In this document: piece after piece, positions 1 through 6,716 of the stretch
How the letters are laid out: every line of letters begins with the position of its first letter
Position numbering within the stretch: position 1 is the first letter of the stretch
From: an uncultured bacterium
GTDB lineage: Bacteria > Planctomycetota > UBA1135 > GCA-002686595
DNA: 17,902 nucleotides
Assembly (NCBI GenBank): GCA_902826945.1
Contig: CADEGS010000075.1
Span: 1 to 17,902 of the forward strand
Direction: 5' to 3'
The notes under the pieces: model-generated
Databases searched by the model: none
Told to the model about the DNA's origin: nothing
What the model saw: the letters and a program-made list of their open reading frames with translations, nothing else
Program-made: the position numbers and the translations under genes

Positions 1-23
1 GCGAGGCGCTGCGCGCGCGGCGT

Positions 24-90
24 CGCTGAGCCCCGAGGCTCTGGGGATCCTCGCGCCTCGCGAGGATCCCCAGAGCCTCGGGGCTCAGCG
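24..90. terminator. Perfect 32-bp-arm palindrome, probable bidirectional terminator
   Basis: Bases 24-55 are the exact reverse complement of 59-90, leaving a 3-base loop (CCT, 56-58). A perfect 32-bp stem is far longer than a typical intrinsic terminator and would form a very stable hairpin in RNA or a cruciform in DNA. There is no U-run on either side, so if it terminates transcription it does so by stem strength alone or with Rho. A plus-strand TGA (27-29) falls within the left arm, so it may sit at the end of a gene coming in from the left. It could instead be an inverted-repeat mobile remnant. The symmetry is certain; the function is inferred. Confidence 0.55.
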
Positions 91-98
91 CCGCGGCC

Positions 99-192
99 GC
101 ATGGCCGCGGCCGGCGCGCCAGCGCCGTGGCGCCGCAGGCCCCGTCGCGCCGCAGGCGCGACCCCATCGTCGCGCAGCGACGGCAGCACGCG
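99..192 (+). repeat. Dispersed structured intergenic repeat, copy 1
   Basis: This 94-base stretch recurs almost identically at 9880-9974 (three substitutions and one single-base indel by eye) and in diverged form at 14366-14462. It contains a GGCCGCGGCC palindrome and GC-rich pairing near 121-133. An 8-bp hairpin at 144-162 (GTCGCGCC, loop GCA, GGCGCGAC) and a 6-bp hairpin at 168-182 (CGTCGC, loop GCA, GCGACG) follow. It sits 9 bases past the 24-90 palindrome. The family resembles REP/BIME-type elements or a structured 3'-UTR RNA; I do not recognise it as a named family. Confidence 0.8.
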
Positions 193-305
193 CCTCGTGC
201 TGGCCAGCGAGACCAGGAACGCTCGCTCTCAGCACGCGCCGCGGGCCGCAAGCCGCAGCAGCATCAAGCCGCGGGCACCAGCCCTCGCCCAGAGCCCGGC
301 GCCGC

Positions 306-1082
306 TCAGCCCCTCCGCGGCGGCGTGCCCTCGCCCTCCAGGTCGCCGCGCGCCGCGACGCGGTCCGCCTCGCGCAGCGCGCGCTCGCTCCAGCCCGCCT
401 CCGGCTCGGCCTCGCGCGCGGGGCACAGCTCGTTCAGCGGGCAGGTCGCGCAGCGCGGCCGGCGCGCGAGGCACACGTAGCGCCCGTGCAGGACCAGGCG
501 CTGGCCCGTCTCGATCCAGCTCGCGCGCGGGAACGCGCCGCACAGGTCTTCCTCCACCGTCTCGGGATCCTCGGCGCGCGTCAGCCCCAGGCGCCGCGCG
601 ACGCGGCCCGCGTGCGTGTCGACGACGATGCCCGAGGCGATGCCGTAGGCGGTGCCCAGCACGACGTTGGCCGTCTTGCGCGCGACGCCGCGCAGCTCGA
701 GCAGGGGCTCGAGCGCGCGCGGCACCTCCCCGCCGTGGCGCTCGGCGATCTCCCGGCTCGCCTCCTGGATCGCGCGCGCCTTGTTGCGGAAGAAGCCGGT
801 GCTCTTCACCAGCCGCTCGACGTCCGCGCGCGGGGCCGCCGCCAGCGCGGCGGGCGTCGGGAAGGCCTCGAACAGGGCCGGCGTGACCTCGTTCACGCGC
901 CGGTCCGTGCTCTGCGCGCTCAGGATCGTCGCGACCAGGAGCTGCCAGGGGCTCCCGTGGTCGAGCTCGCAGCGCGGCTCGGGAATGGCGCGCGCCAGCC
1001 GCTGCCGCAAGGCGCGCAGTCGCGCGGGGTCGATCGGCGCGGGCGGCGTCCCGGCCCGCTGCGTGCGCTTGCGGCTCGCCAC
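306..1082 (-). CDS. nth: Endonuclease III (DNA glycosylase/AP lyase)
   Basis: Base-excision-repair enzyme that removes oxidised pyrimidines and cleaves the abasic site; cytoplasmic, on DNA. Counting from the GTG at 1082 (258 residues), the helix-hairpin-helix runs about 128-142 with the catalytic lysine at 136 (RGVARKTANVV). The catalytic aspartate is 155 in VVDTHAGR. The [4Fe-4S] ligands are Cys204, Cys211, Cys214 and Cys220 in the exact family spacing C-x6-C-x2-C-x5-C. A TTG at 1118 in frame would add 12 residues. I prefer the GTG because TTG is a weaker start, the extra residues are not conserved, and a GAGG lies 10 bases upstream of the GTG. A charged tail of about 35 residues follows the cluster, longer than in E. 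coli Nth (211 residues). It lies downstream of the metalloprotease gene, separated by a hairpin. Confidence 0.95.
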   Translation of the reverse strand: MASRKRTQRAGTPPAPIDPARLRALRQRLARAIPEPRCELDHGSPWQLLVATILSAQSTDRRVNEVTPALFEAFPTPAALAAAPRADVERLVKSTGFFRNKARAIQEASREIAERHGGEVPRALEPLLELRGVARKTANVVLGTAYGIASGIVVDTHAGRVARRLGLTRAEDPETVEEDLCGAFPRASWIETGQRLVLHGRYVCLARRPRCATCPLNELCPAREAEPEAGWSERALREADRVAARGDLEGEGTPPRRG

Positions 1083-1145
1083 GCCCAGAGCCTCGCACCC
1101 GGGCGGCCCCCGCCGCAAGCGTCGCGGGCGCTCCGGGAACGGCGA

Positions 1146-1197
1146 GGGGTCGGCCCCCGACCGGCGGCGCGAGCCGTCCGGCCGGGGAGCCGACCCC
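1146..1197 (-). terminator. GC-rich hairpin after the metalloprotease gene
   Basis: Arms 1146-1158 (GGGGTCGGCCCCC) and 1184-1197 (GGGGAGCCGACCCC) pair along about 13 bp with one bulged base, enclosing a GC-rich loop that can fold further. On the minus strand it starts about 15 bases after the protease TGA and lies before the nth start, so it probably ends or attenuates the protease transcript. No U-tract follows. Confidence 0.55.
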
Positions 1198-1211
1198 CCG
1201 TCAGGCCGCGC

Positions 1212-3194
1212 TCAGATCCAGACGACGGCGCTGACGAACTCGGTGGTCACGAGCGGGAACCCGCTGCCGACCTCGAGCACGGCCGCCTGGATGTGGAACA
1301 CGGTGGTGAGGGGCACGCCGGTCAGCGGGAAGACCATGCGCTCCCAGCCCTTCTCGGGGATCGTGACGGTCCACAGCGAGTAGAGCGTGGAGAAGGCGTT
1401 CCCGATGTCGAGCGACAGGTAGCCCGGCAGGACCGTCGGCACCTGCTCGGGCGACCACATCACGAAGGCCACGTCGCCCGGCTGGCCGGAGACGGTGACC
1501 GGCAAGCCGTTCGCATGGCCGACCAGCGAGACGAACGGGGTGACCAGGCCCATGTGCGGCTCCGCCGGCGGCTCGACGTGGATCAAGAGCGAGGCCGACG
1601 GCCCGCAGTCGTCCTCGATGAACACGTCGACCTCGCCCGTGTGCGAGACGGTCGGCATCGCGAAGTGCAGCTGGGTGTAGCTGTCGATCGACCAGGCGCC
1701 CTGCGGCAGCGGCACGCCGTCCACGTAGACGGCGGTCACGCCGGACAGGCCCACGCCGCTCAGGTTCACCTGCTGGCCGGCCGGCAGGTAGGAGACGACG
1801 GACGTCGGCTCGATGCCGTTCAGGTGCGCCGGCGTGCACGGGCACAGCCCGCAGATGCAGCTGACCGAGACCACCTTCGACATGCGGTTCGCGACCCGCT
1901 GGTGGAAGAACGTCTGCACGTTGTTCATGCCGCCCGGGCACAGGTGGCAGTAGCCCATGATCGTGCCGTTGTTCGAGCACTGCGTGCCGTTCGTGCACAG
2001 GCCCGGGTAGCAGGAGTCGACGGGCGGGCAGTAGTCGTGCGTGTGCGGCGAGCCGAAGCTGTGTCCGGTCTCGTGCGCGCAGACGACGAAGTCCCAGCTC
2101 AGGGAGCTCTTGGTCGGGACCGGGATCGGCGTCTGGCCGTGCAGGTTGCCGCTGACCGCCACGCCGTTCGTCGAGCAGAAGCCGTTGACGTAGGCCACGC
2201 CGCCGCCCAGGTTCGAGCCGCTCATGTAGTGCGCGAGCACCGCGCCGTTCGGGAAGCCCGTGTCCTTGTAGTGGTTGCGGAACTCGTTCAGCATCTGGCT
2301 GCTCGAGCCGCCGTTGTCGGGCGTGTTCCAGGGGTCGTTGTTCATCGTGTAGAACGACAGCCACGGCAGCGTGATGTAGACGTCCACGGCGTCCACGAAG
2401 CGGCAGCTGATGGCGCCCCACAGCGCGACCACGTAGTTCATCTCCGCGGTCAGGTTGTTGAACTTCGTGTAGAGCTGGAAGTCCGTATCGACGGAGATCT
2501 TGGCCTCGATCGTGCCGGAGGACGCGCTCGACGCGAGGCGCGCGCTCGTGTAGCCGTGCGCGTCGGAGGCGCGCCGGGCGCCCTGCTCGGCCTCCTCGGC
2601 GAGCGTCGGCATGTTCGAGGTGTCGGTCTCGCACGTCCAGGTCGGCGTGTTCTCGCTCACGAACGGGTCGTCCTGGTGGACGAGCAGGGTCGAGGTCGCG
2701 TTCCAGTCGCCGTCGTCGGGCACGGCGAAGAAGTGCGAGCGGCCGTCCGCGCGCGCGATCCAGCCGCGCGTCCCGGTGGGCGTGAAGGCCAGGTAGACGT
2801 CCGAGCCCTCCTCGCCGGCGACGACGCCGGTCCACAGGCTGACGCCCTCGCGCAGCAGCGCGGCCCCGCCGACGATCTTGCCGTCCACCTGCACCAGCGC
2901 GCTGTCGGAGACGGGGTCCACGCGCGAGAGCGCCAGGTCCACGGCCTGGAAGCCCGCATGCGTCGGCACGGTCACCCCGTGCAGCGTGACGTCGAGCGCA
3001 CCGTCCAGGGCCTCGACCAGGCCGGGGTCGGTCGCGAAGCGCATCCCCATCTGGCCGAAGGTCTCCATCGGGATCAGCGGGGAGACGCGCGCCTGGGTGG
3101 CGCCGCGCGGGCCGAGCGGGGCCTGCGCCGAAGCGAGGGCGGCCAGGCAGACCGTGGCGGCCAGGCCGGAGGGGAAGCGGGAACGCATGCGCAT
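1212..3194 (-). CDS. Secreted reprolysin-like zinc metalloprotease with TIG domain
   Basis: Predicted exported zinc endopeptidase of the metzincin (M12B/reprolysin-like) type, 660 residues from the ATG at 3194 (a second ATG lies two codons on). A signal peptide spans residues 1-23 (hydrophobic core LAATVCLAALASA, cleavage near ASA|QA). Residues about 40-190 resemble a prodomain. The catalytic region starts near 228 and carries HETGHSFGSPH at 374-384 (ligands His374, His378, His384; general base Glu375), followed by the Met-turn TIMGYC with Met413. A Cys-rich patch (CICGLCPC, 446-453) leads to a TIG/IPT-like beta domain (about 455-540). The last 110 residues form a hydrophobic beta-rich module resembling the end of the secreted protein at 10129-11355. 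The open frame extends upstream to 3554, but that part is Arg/Pro/Ala-rich and precedes the obvious signal peptide. A GAGG lies 10 bases before the chosen start. The substrate cannot be inferred. Confidence 0.9.
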   Translation of the reverse strand: MRMRSRFPSGLAATVCLAALASAQAPLGPRGATQARVSPLIPMETFGQMGMRFATDPGLVEALDGALDVTLHGVTVPTHAGFQAVDLALSRVDPVSDSALVQVDGKIVGGAALLREGVSLWTGVVAGEEGSDVYLAFTPTGTRGWIARADGRSHFFAVPDDGDWNATSTLLVHQDDPFVSENTPTWTCETDTSNMPTLAEEAEQGARRASDAHGYTSARLASSASSGTIEAKISVDTDFQLYTKFNNLTAEMNYVVALWGAISCRFVDAVDVYITLPWLSFYTMNNDPWNTPDNGGSSSQMLNEFRNHYKDTGFPNGAVLAHYMSGSNLGGGVAYVNGFCSTNGVAVSGNLHGQTPIPVPTKSSLSWDFVVCAHETGHSFGSPHTHDYCPPVDSCYPGLCTNGTQCSNNGTIMGYCHLCPGGMNNVQTFFHQRVANRMSKVVSVSCICGLCPCTPAHLNGIEPTSVVSYLPAGQQVNLSGVGLSGVTAVYVDGVPLPQGAWSIDSYTQLHFAMPTVSHTGEVDVFIEDDCGPSASLLIHVEPPAEPHMGLVTPFVSLVGHANGLPVTVSGQPGDVAFVMWSPEQVPTVLPGYLSLDIGNAFSTLYSLWTVTIPEKGWERMVFPLTGVPLTTVFHIQAAVLEVGSGFPLVTTEFVSAVVWI

Positions 3195-3366
3195 GGGTCG
3201 ATGCCTCGAGGGGTTGAGGGGAGAAGAAGGAGGCGGAGAGACGGCTCGACGATACGTCAGGTCGGCTCTCCTTGCCTGGAAAAACGAGATCCCCCCTTGA
3301 CCCGCCAGACCGGGGCGGAAGACCACGCCGGGGCCGCGCGCGGGCGGGCCGGGAGAGCGGCTGGAC

Positions 3367-3383
3367 GCGCCTCCCGGAGGCGC
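3367..3383 (-). terminator. Short perfect hairpin after the small hypothetical gene
   Basis: GCGCCTC (3367-3373) and GAGGCGC (3377-3383) form a 7-bp stem with a 3-base loop. It begins 14 bases beyond the minus-strand stop of the 108-residue gene and has no U-run, so it is a plausible but weak terminator. The rest of the gap 3195-3397 shows no gene. A TATCGT box exists on the minus strand (3254-3249) upstream of the protease, but no matching -35 box is visible. Confidence 0.35.
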
Positions 3384-3397
3384 CGTCGGCGGGCGTC

Positions 3398-3724
3398 TCA
3401 GCCGGCGTCGCGCGGCTCCTGGCGCTCGCGCCAGGGCTGGAACTGCCGGCATCCGCAGCCGCGGCAGGGCGGCATGCGCCGTGAGAGCTCCACGTAGCAG
3501 TCCTCGAAGGCCTGGCCGTCGTAGAGCGGATCGCCCGGCTCGTGCGCGGCCCATCCGGGGCGGTAGACCCCCAGCAGGCCGCGCAGCTCGCTCGCCAGCG
3601 GGAGCCAGACGTGGTTCGAGCAGAAGAACGTCCCCCGACCCGGATCGCGCACCGCGTCGACGCGCCGGGCGAGCTCGCTCAGGCGCGGCTCGAGCGCGCT
3701 CAGCTCCTCCGTCCGCGAGGCCAT
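3398..3724 (-). CDS. Small hypothetical protein with C-terminal Cys cluster
   Basis: Unrecognised 108-residue protein, with ATG at 3724. The N-terminal 30 residues are charged and helical (heptad-like EELSALEPRLSELARRVDAV). The middle is more ordered and carries TFFCSNHVWLPLASELRGLLG and aromatic residues. The C-terminus has MPPCRGCGCRQFQPW, with three cysteines in a C-x2-C-x-C arrangement; together with the CSNH motif this could bind a metal. No signal peptide or membrane segment. The frame is open back to 3853, into the tRNA gene, so the later ATG is preferred. It lies just downstream of tRNA-His on the same strand with a hairpin between. The varied amino-acid composition supports a real gene, unlike the Arg/Ala/Pro-rich shadow frames. 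Confidence 0.6.
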   Translation of the reverse strand: MASRTEELSALEPRLSELARRVDAVRDPGRGTFFCSNHVWLPLASELRGLLGVYRPGWAAHEPGDPLYDGQAFEDCYVELSRRMPPCRGCGCRQFQPWRERQEPRDAG

Positions 3725-3739
3725 CGCCGGGAGCCTAGA

Positions 3740-3775
3740 GGGCGCGCGCAGCGAGCGGAAGCTCGGAGCGCGCCC
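3740..3775 (-). terminator. Hairpin between tRNA-His and the small gene
   Basis: GGGCGCGC (3740-3747) pairs with GCGCGCCC (3768-3775). Inside, CGAGC and GCTCG form a second 5-bp stem with a 4-base GGAA loop (plus-strand reading). On the minus strand it begins 34 bases after the tRNA 3' end and finishes 15 bases before the ATG at 3724. It may terminate the tRNA transcript or shape the 5' leader of the small gene. No U-run follows it. Confidence 0.45.
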
Positions 3776-3808
3776 GCGGCGCGAGGCGCGCGCAGACGCC
3801 GCGCGGGA

Positions 3809-3886
3809 TGGGGTGAGTGAGGGGAATCGAACCCCCGACTCCCAGAACCACAATCTGGTGCTCTAACCGACTGAGCTACACTCACC
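3809..3886 (-). tRNA. tRNA-His: tRNA-His (anticodon GTG)
   Basis: Reading the minus strand from 3886, the cloverleaf is complete. The extra 5' G (G-1) diagnostic of tRNA-His precedes acceptor GTGAGTG, which pairs with CACTCAC. The D-arm reads GCTCAGTCGGTTAGAGC. The anticodon stem CCAGA/TCTGG carries loop TTGTGGT (anticodon GTG). The T-arm is GGGGG TTCGATT CCCCT with one G-U pair. Discriminator C73 and an encoded CCA (3811-3809) follow. G-1 opposite C73 is the histidine identity pair. No intron or mismatch is seen. Confidence 0.97.
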
Positions 3887-4055
3887 GTGCGGAGCCGCGG
3901 AATGGCCCCTGCGCGCCCGTTAGCCGGGCGTGCGGGGGGAGAGCATCGGCGCGTGCGCGGGGGTTGTCAAGGGAGCCGCTCCCCGCGCCGGGAGGCGCTC
4001 CGCGCGGCCGGTTTTTTCCTTCAAGGGCGCCGGCGCCCCGTCCGATACGGGCGAC

Positions 4056-4060
4056 GGAGG
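4056..4060 (+). promoter_or_regulatory. Shine-Dalgarno GGAGG deciding the start at 4069
   Basis: GGAGG lies 8 bases before the ATG at 4069. It is the best-placed ribosome-binding site in the window and settles that gene's start, although the frame is open from 3817. Upstream (3887-4055) there is a T6 run near 4013-4018 but no convincing -35/-10 pair. Confidence 0.7.
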
Positions 4061-4068
4061 GGAAGCCG

Positions 4069-4851
4069 ATGAAGCCTGCCGTCCGACTCGTCGCGAGCGC
4101 CCTGTGGCTCCTCTTCGCGTGCGCCTGCCAGCTCACGCCGTCCCTGGTCGCCATCCCGCGCTACGGCGGGCTCGACATCGCCGGCGACGTGCTCGTCTCC
4201 GCGAACAGCGCCAGCGTCGGCTCGGACGTCGGCGAGCTCGGCTTCGAGGACGACTCGAGCGTCTTCCAGCCGCGCGTGGACTTCGCGTGGGGCCCGGCGC
4301 ACGTGGCCGCCAGCGCCTACTGGGCCGAGTACGAGGGCACCGGCACGGCGCAGAGCCAGCTCGATCTGGGCGGCGTCGTGATCTCCGCCGGCGAGGAGGT
4401 CGAGTCGAGCCTGGACCTGACGAGCGCCAACGTCGTGGTGACCTTCGACCTCGTCCCGACCGACCTCGTGGACGTGGGCATCGGCCTCGGCGCGCGCTAC
4501 ATCGACTTCGAGGGCACCGTGCGCTCGCTCTCCAGCGGCAACTCGATCACCTCGGCCGAGGTGATCGCGCTGCCCGTCGCCGCCGCGCGCGTGGCGGTCG
4601 CGCTGGGCCCGTTCGAGGTGAGCGCGGTCGGCAGCGGCCTGACCGGCAGCTACTCGGACATCGACGCGACCGTGCTCGACCTCGACGTCATGGGCGAGTA
4701 CACGTTCGAGCGCTTCCTGGGCTTCCACGGCTCGCTCGTGGTCGGCTACCGCTACATCACGATCGAGGTGGACTACGCCGACCAGGGCAGCGACGTCGAG
4801 GCCGACCTCGACTTCTCGGGCCCGTACGTGGGCCTGGCGCTGGGCATCTGA
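4069..4851 (+). CDS. Predicted outer-membrane beta-barrel or envelope protein
   Basis: 260-residue exported protein. A signal peptide at residues 1-20 (MKPAVRLVASALWLLFACAC) ends in two cysteines; LFAC resembles a lipobox, but Phe at -2 is atypical, so lipidation is uncertain. The mature part is made of alternating polar/apolar strands: an N-terminal segment with FQPRVDFAWGPAHVAASAYWAEY, a middle strand VDVGIGLGARYIDFEGTV, and a late strand HGSLVVGYRYITIEVDY. It ends in YVGLALGI, a hydrophobic terminal strand typical of beta-barrels. This pattern and length fit a small outer-membrane barrel, but the family is not recognised. It has its own Shine-Dalgarno and is followed after 43 bases, including a small hairpin, by the ThiF-like gene, so co-transcription is possible. 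Confidence 0.75.
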   Translation: MKPAVRLVASALWLLFACACQLTPSLVAIPRYGGLDIAGDVLVSANSASVGSDVGELGFEDDSSVFQPRVDFAWGPAHVAASAYWAEYEGTGTAQSQLDLGGVVISAGEEVESSLDLTSANVVVTFDLVPTDLVDVGIGLGARYIDFEGTVRSLSSGNSITSAEVIALPVAAARVAVALGPFEVSAVGSGLTGSYSDIDATVLDLDVMGEYTFERFLGFHGSLVVGYRYITIEVDYADQGSDVEADLDFSGPYVGLALGI

Positions 4852-4872
4852 GCCCCGGCCCGGCGCTTGACG

Positions 4873-4890
4873 CGCGCCGGCTCCGGCGCG
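4873..4890 (+). terminator. Small hairpin between barrel gene and ThiF-like gene
   Basis: CGCGCCGG (4873-4880) is the reverse complement of CCGGCGCG (4883-4890), giving about 7 bp around a 4-base loop. It lies in the 43-base gap just before the next start and has no U-run. It could be a weak terminator or chance GC symmetry. Confidence 0.25.
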
Positions 4891-4894
4891 GATC

Positions 4895-5974
4895 GTGGGA
4901 GGCGTGAGCGAGCCCTCCTCCGGCGCGCGCGGGGCGCCCGCCCCGCCCGCGCGCTTCGACCGCCAGGAGCGCTTCCCGCCCTTCGGCGCCGACGGCCAGC
5001 GCGCGCTCGAGCGCGCGCGCGTGCTGCTGGTCGGCTGCGGCGCGACCGGCGGCGCGCTGGCGCAGAGCCTGGTGCGCTCGGGCGTCGGCACGCTCGTCTT
5101 GATCGACCGCGACGTGGTCGAGCTCTCCAACCTGCCGCGCCAGGTGCTCTTCCTCGACCGCCACGCGGCCGAGGGCGCGCCCAAGGCGCTGGCCGCGCGC
5201 GAGGCCCTGGCGGCGATCGGCGGCCCGACGCGCGTGGTGGCGCACGCCGCGCAGCTCGACGCGGACAACCTGCCGGAGCTCGCCGCCGGCGCGGCGCTGG
5301 TCCTCGACGGCACCGACAACCTGGCGACGCGCTACCTCCTGAACGACTATTGCGTGCGCGAGCACCTGCCCTGGATCTACGCCGGCGTCGTCGGCGCCGC
5401 GGGGCTCGTGCTGCCGATCGTGCCCGGCCGCGGCCCCTGCCTGCGCTGCGTCTTCCCCGACCCGCCGCCGCCCGGCGCGCTCGAGACGTGCGAGTCGGCC
5501 GGCGTGCTGCAGCCGGCGGTGGCCGCCGTGGCGGCGCTGGCGGCGGGGCTCGCGCTGCGCCTGCTCTCGGGCGCGGACGAGCGCTCCGCGCGCGCGCCGC
5601 TCGAGCCCGCGCTGGTCGAGATCGACGTGTGGAACGGCGGCGTGCGCCGCCTGGTCGCGCCGCGCGACCCGGGCTGCCCGGCCTGCGGCGCGCGCTCGTT
5701 CCCCTTCCTCGAGCAGGCGGCCGGGCGGCAGGCGGAGCGCCTGTGCGGGCGCGACACAGTGCAGGTGCCGCGCGGCGCGCGCGGCGTGGACCTGGCCGCC
5801 CTGGCGCAGCGCCTGCGCGCCGTCGCGCCGGACCTGATCGCGAACGAGGCGCTGGTGCGCGTCGGCGTCGAGGGCGTGCGCCTGACCGTCTTCCGCGACG
5901 GGCGCGCGCTGGTCGAGGGCACGGACGACGTCGTGCGCGCGCGCACGCTCTACGACCGCTACGTGGGCGCGTGA
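4895..5974 (+). CDS. ThiF/MoeB/HesA-family E1-like adenylyltransferase
   Basis: ATP-dependent enzyme of the family that adenylates the C-terminal glycine of ubiquitin-like sulfur carriers (ThiS, MoaD) for thiamine or molybdopterin synthesis; cytoplasmic. Of 359 residues, 43-52 hold the nucleotide loop VLLVGCGATG, followed by IDRD (70-73), SNLPRQ (78-83), Lys97 and the DGTDN motif (138-142). Two CxxC pairs (Cys182/185, Cys261/264) form the usual structural zinc site. Cys199 lies in TCESAGV, matching the family's TC-x2-AGV segment. Residues about 284-357 (LCGRDTVQ to GTDD and LYDRYVG) match the C-terminal extension of Bacillus-type ThiF/MoeB proteins. No ThiS or MoaD carrier is encoded nearby, so the pathway is unresolved. 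The start is GTG at 4895; a GTG at 4904 is possible. The gene overlaps the next by one base. Confidence 0.9.
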   Translation: MGGVSEPSSGARGAPAPPARFDRQERFPPFGADGQRALERARVLLVGCGATGGALAQSLVRSGVGTLVLIDRDVVELSNLPRQVLFLDRHAAEGAPKALAAREALAAIGGPTRVVAHAAQLDADNLPELAAGAALVLDGTDNLATRYLLNDYCVREHLPWIYAGVVGAAGLVLPIVPGRGPCLRCVFPDPPPPGALETCESAGVLQPAVAAVAALAAGLALRLLSGADERSARAPLEPALVEIDVWNGGVRRLVAPRDPGCPACGARSFPFLEQAAGRQAERLCGRDTVQVPRGARGVDLAALAQRLRAVAPDLIANEALVRVGVEGVRLTVFRDGRALVEGTDDVVRARTLYDRYVGA

Positions 5975-6636
5975 TGGCGCGCGGGCCGCGCCTGGTGCTG
6001 CTCGCCGCCGGCGCCAGCGCGCGCCTGGGCGAGCCGAAGGCGCTCGCGCGCCTCGACGCGGGCGAGGGAGCGCCGCGCACGCCGCTCGCGCTCCTGCTCG
6101 CGGCCGGCGCCGCCCTGGGCGACCCTCGCCCGCTGGTCGTCGCGGGGCCGGATCACGAGGCGATCGCGCGCGCCCTGCCGCCCGGCGTCGAGCTGGCGCG
6201 GAACGAGCGCTGGCAAGCCGGACGCACGGGCTCGGCGGCGCTGGCGGCGGCGCGGCGCGCCGGCTGCGACCTGTGCCTGGCGCCGGTGGACGCGCCGCTC
6301 GTCCCCGCCGCCGTCTTCGCCGCGCTGCGCGACGCCTGGAGCGCGGCCGGCGCGCCCGCGAGCGGCTGGCTCGCGCCCGCCTGCCCGGGGCCCGACGGCC
6401 GGCCGCGCCACGGGCACCCGATCGTGCTCGGGCGCTCCCTGGCGGCCGAGCTGGAAGGGCTTTCCCCCGACCGCCCCCTGCGCGCGCTGCGCGCCCGGGC
6501 CCGGCCGCTCCTCTCCGTGGCGGTGGCCAGCGAGGCGATCCTGGACGACCTGGACACCCCCGAGGATCTGCGCGCCCTGCGGGACCGTCTGGCAGGCGGC
6601 AAGGGGCTCCAGCGACCCGGCGCAGAGGACCGATAG
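5974..6636 (+). CDS. MobA-like nucleotidyltransferase (NTP_transf_3 family)
   Basis: 220-residue cytoplasmic enzyme of the MobA/MocA fold, which joins a nucleotide to a cofactor or phosphosugar. The N-terminal signature LAAGASARLGEPK (10-22) binds the NTP. NERWQAGRTGS (77-87) and PVDAPL (104-109, metal-binding Asp106) follow. GHPIVL (147-152) resembles the HP segment of MocA-type CTP:molybdopterin cytidylyltransferases, and DDLDTPEDL (191-199) is the usual C-terminal motif. Its ATG overlaps the upstream TGA (TGATG), implying translational coupling with the E1-like gene. That favours molybdenum-cofactor chemistry, but a sugar-nucleotide role is not excluded. The tail after residue 205 is variable. 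A short GGCTC/GAGCC hairpin follows the stop. Confidence 0.85.
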   Translation: MARGPRLVLLAAGASARLGEPKALARLDAGEGAPRTPLALLLAAGAALGDPRPLVVAGPDHEAIARALPPGVELARNERWQAGRTGSAALAAARRAGCDLCLAPVDAPLVPAAVFAALRDAWSAAGAPASGWLAPACPGPDGRPRHGHPIVLGRSLAAELEGLSPDRPLRALRARARPLLSVAVASEAILDDLDTPEDLRALRDRLAGGKGLQRPGAEDR

Positions 6637-6716
6637 GGCTCCTCCGGAAGAGCCTGCGCGGTGCGCGTTCGCTCGGCGCGCGTCGTCGCCGCAGGAGGCT
6701 TCCCCCGATCCCCGTC

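Larger units (their letters stand above)
1..305. other. Gene-free left edge with palindrome and structured repeat
   Basis: No convincing coding region lies between the window edge and the nth stop codon. The stretch holds the long palindrome (24-90) and repeat copy 1 (99-192), listed separately. Past the repeat there is a further small hairpin (AGCACG, loop CGCCT, CGTGCT, about 185-201) and then unremarkable GC-rich sequence. In frame 3 a TGA at 27-29 could be the end of a plus-strand gene lying mostly outside the window, but only eight codons are visible, so no gene is called. The open frames across this region are GC-driven, with Arg/Ala/Pro-rich low-complexity translations. Confidence 0.6.

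Noticed and set aside
101..886. Plus-strand frames starting with the ATG inside repeat copy 1
   Set aside because: The ATGGCCGCGG start is part of the repeat and is also present at copy 2. The translated sequence is low-complexity and overlaps nth on the other strand.
486..3497. 1003-residue plus-strand open frame antisense to nth and the metalloprotease
   Set aside because: The translation is Arg/Ala/Gly/His/Val-rich low complexity. The minus strand holds two genes with clear catalytic motifs and a signal peptide; the long frame results from GC-rich codon structure.
3195..3554. N-terminal extension of the metalloprotease frame up to 3554
   Set aside because: The extension is Arg/Pro/Ala-rich, runs into the small gene's end, and would bury the obvious signal peptide starting at 3194.
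3964..4049. Possible promoter (TTGTCA near 3964, GATACG near 4044) upstream of the barrel gene
   Set aside because: The spacing and the GC-rich sequence between them do not fit a sigma-70 pair, and no second box is convincing.
4867..4895. TTGACG as a -35 box just before the ThiF-like gene
   Set aside because: The matching -10 position reads GGATCG and would fall on the start codon, so it is probably chance.
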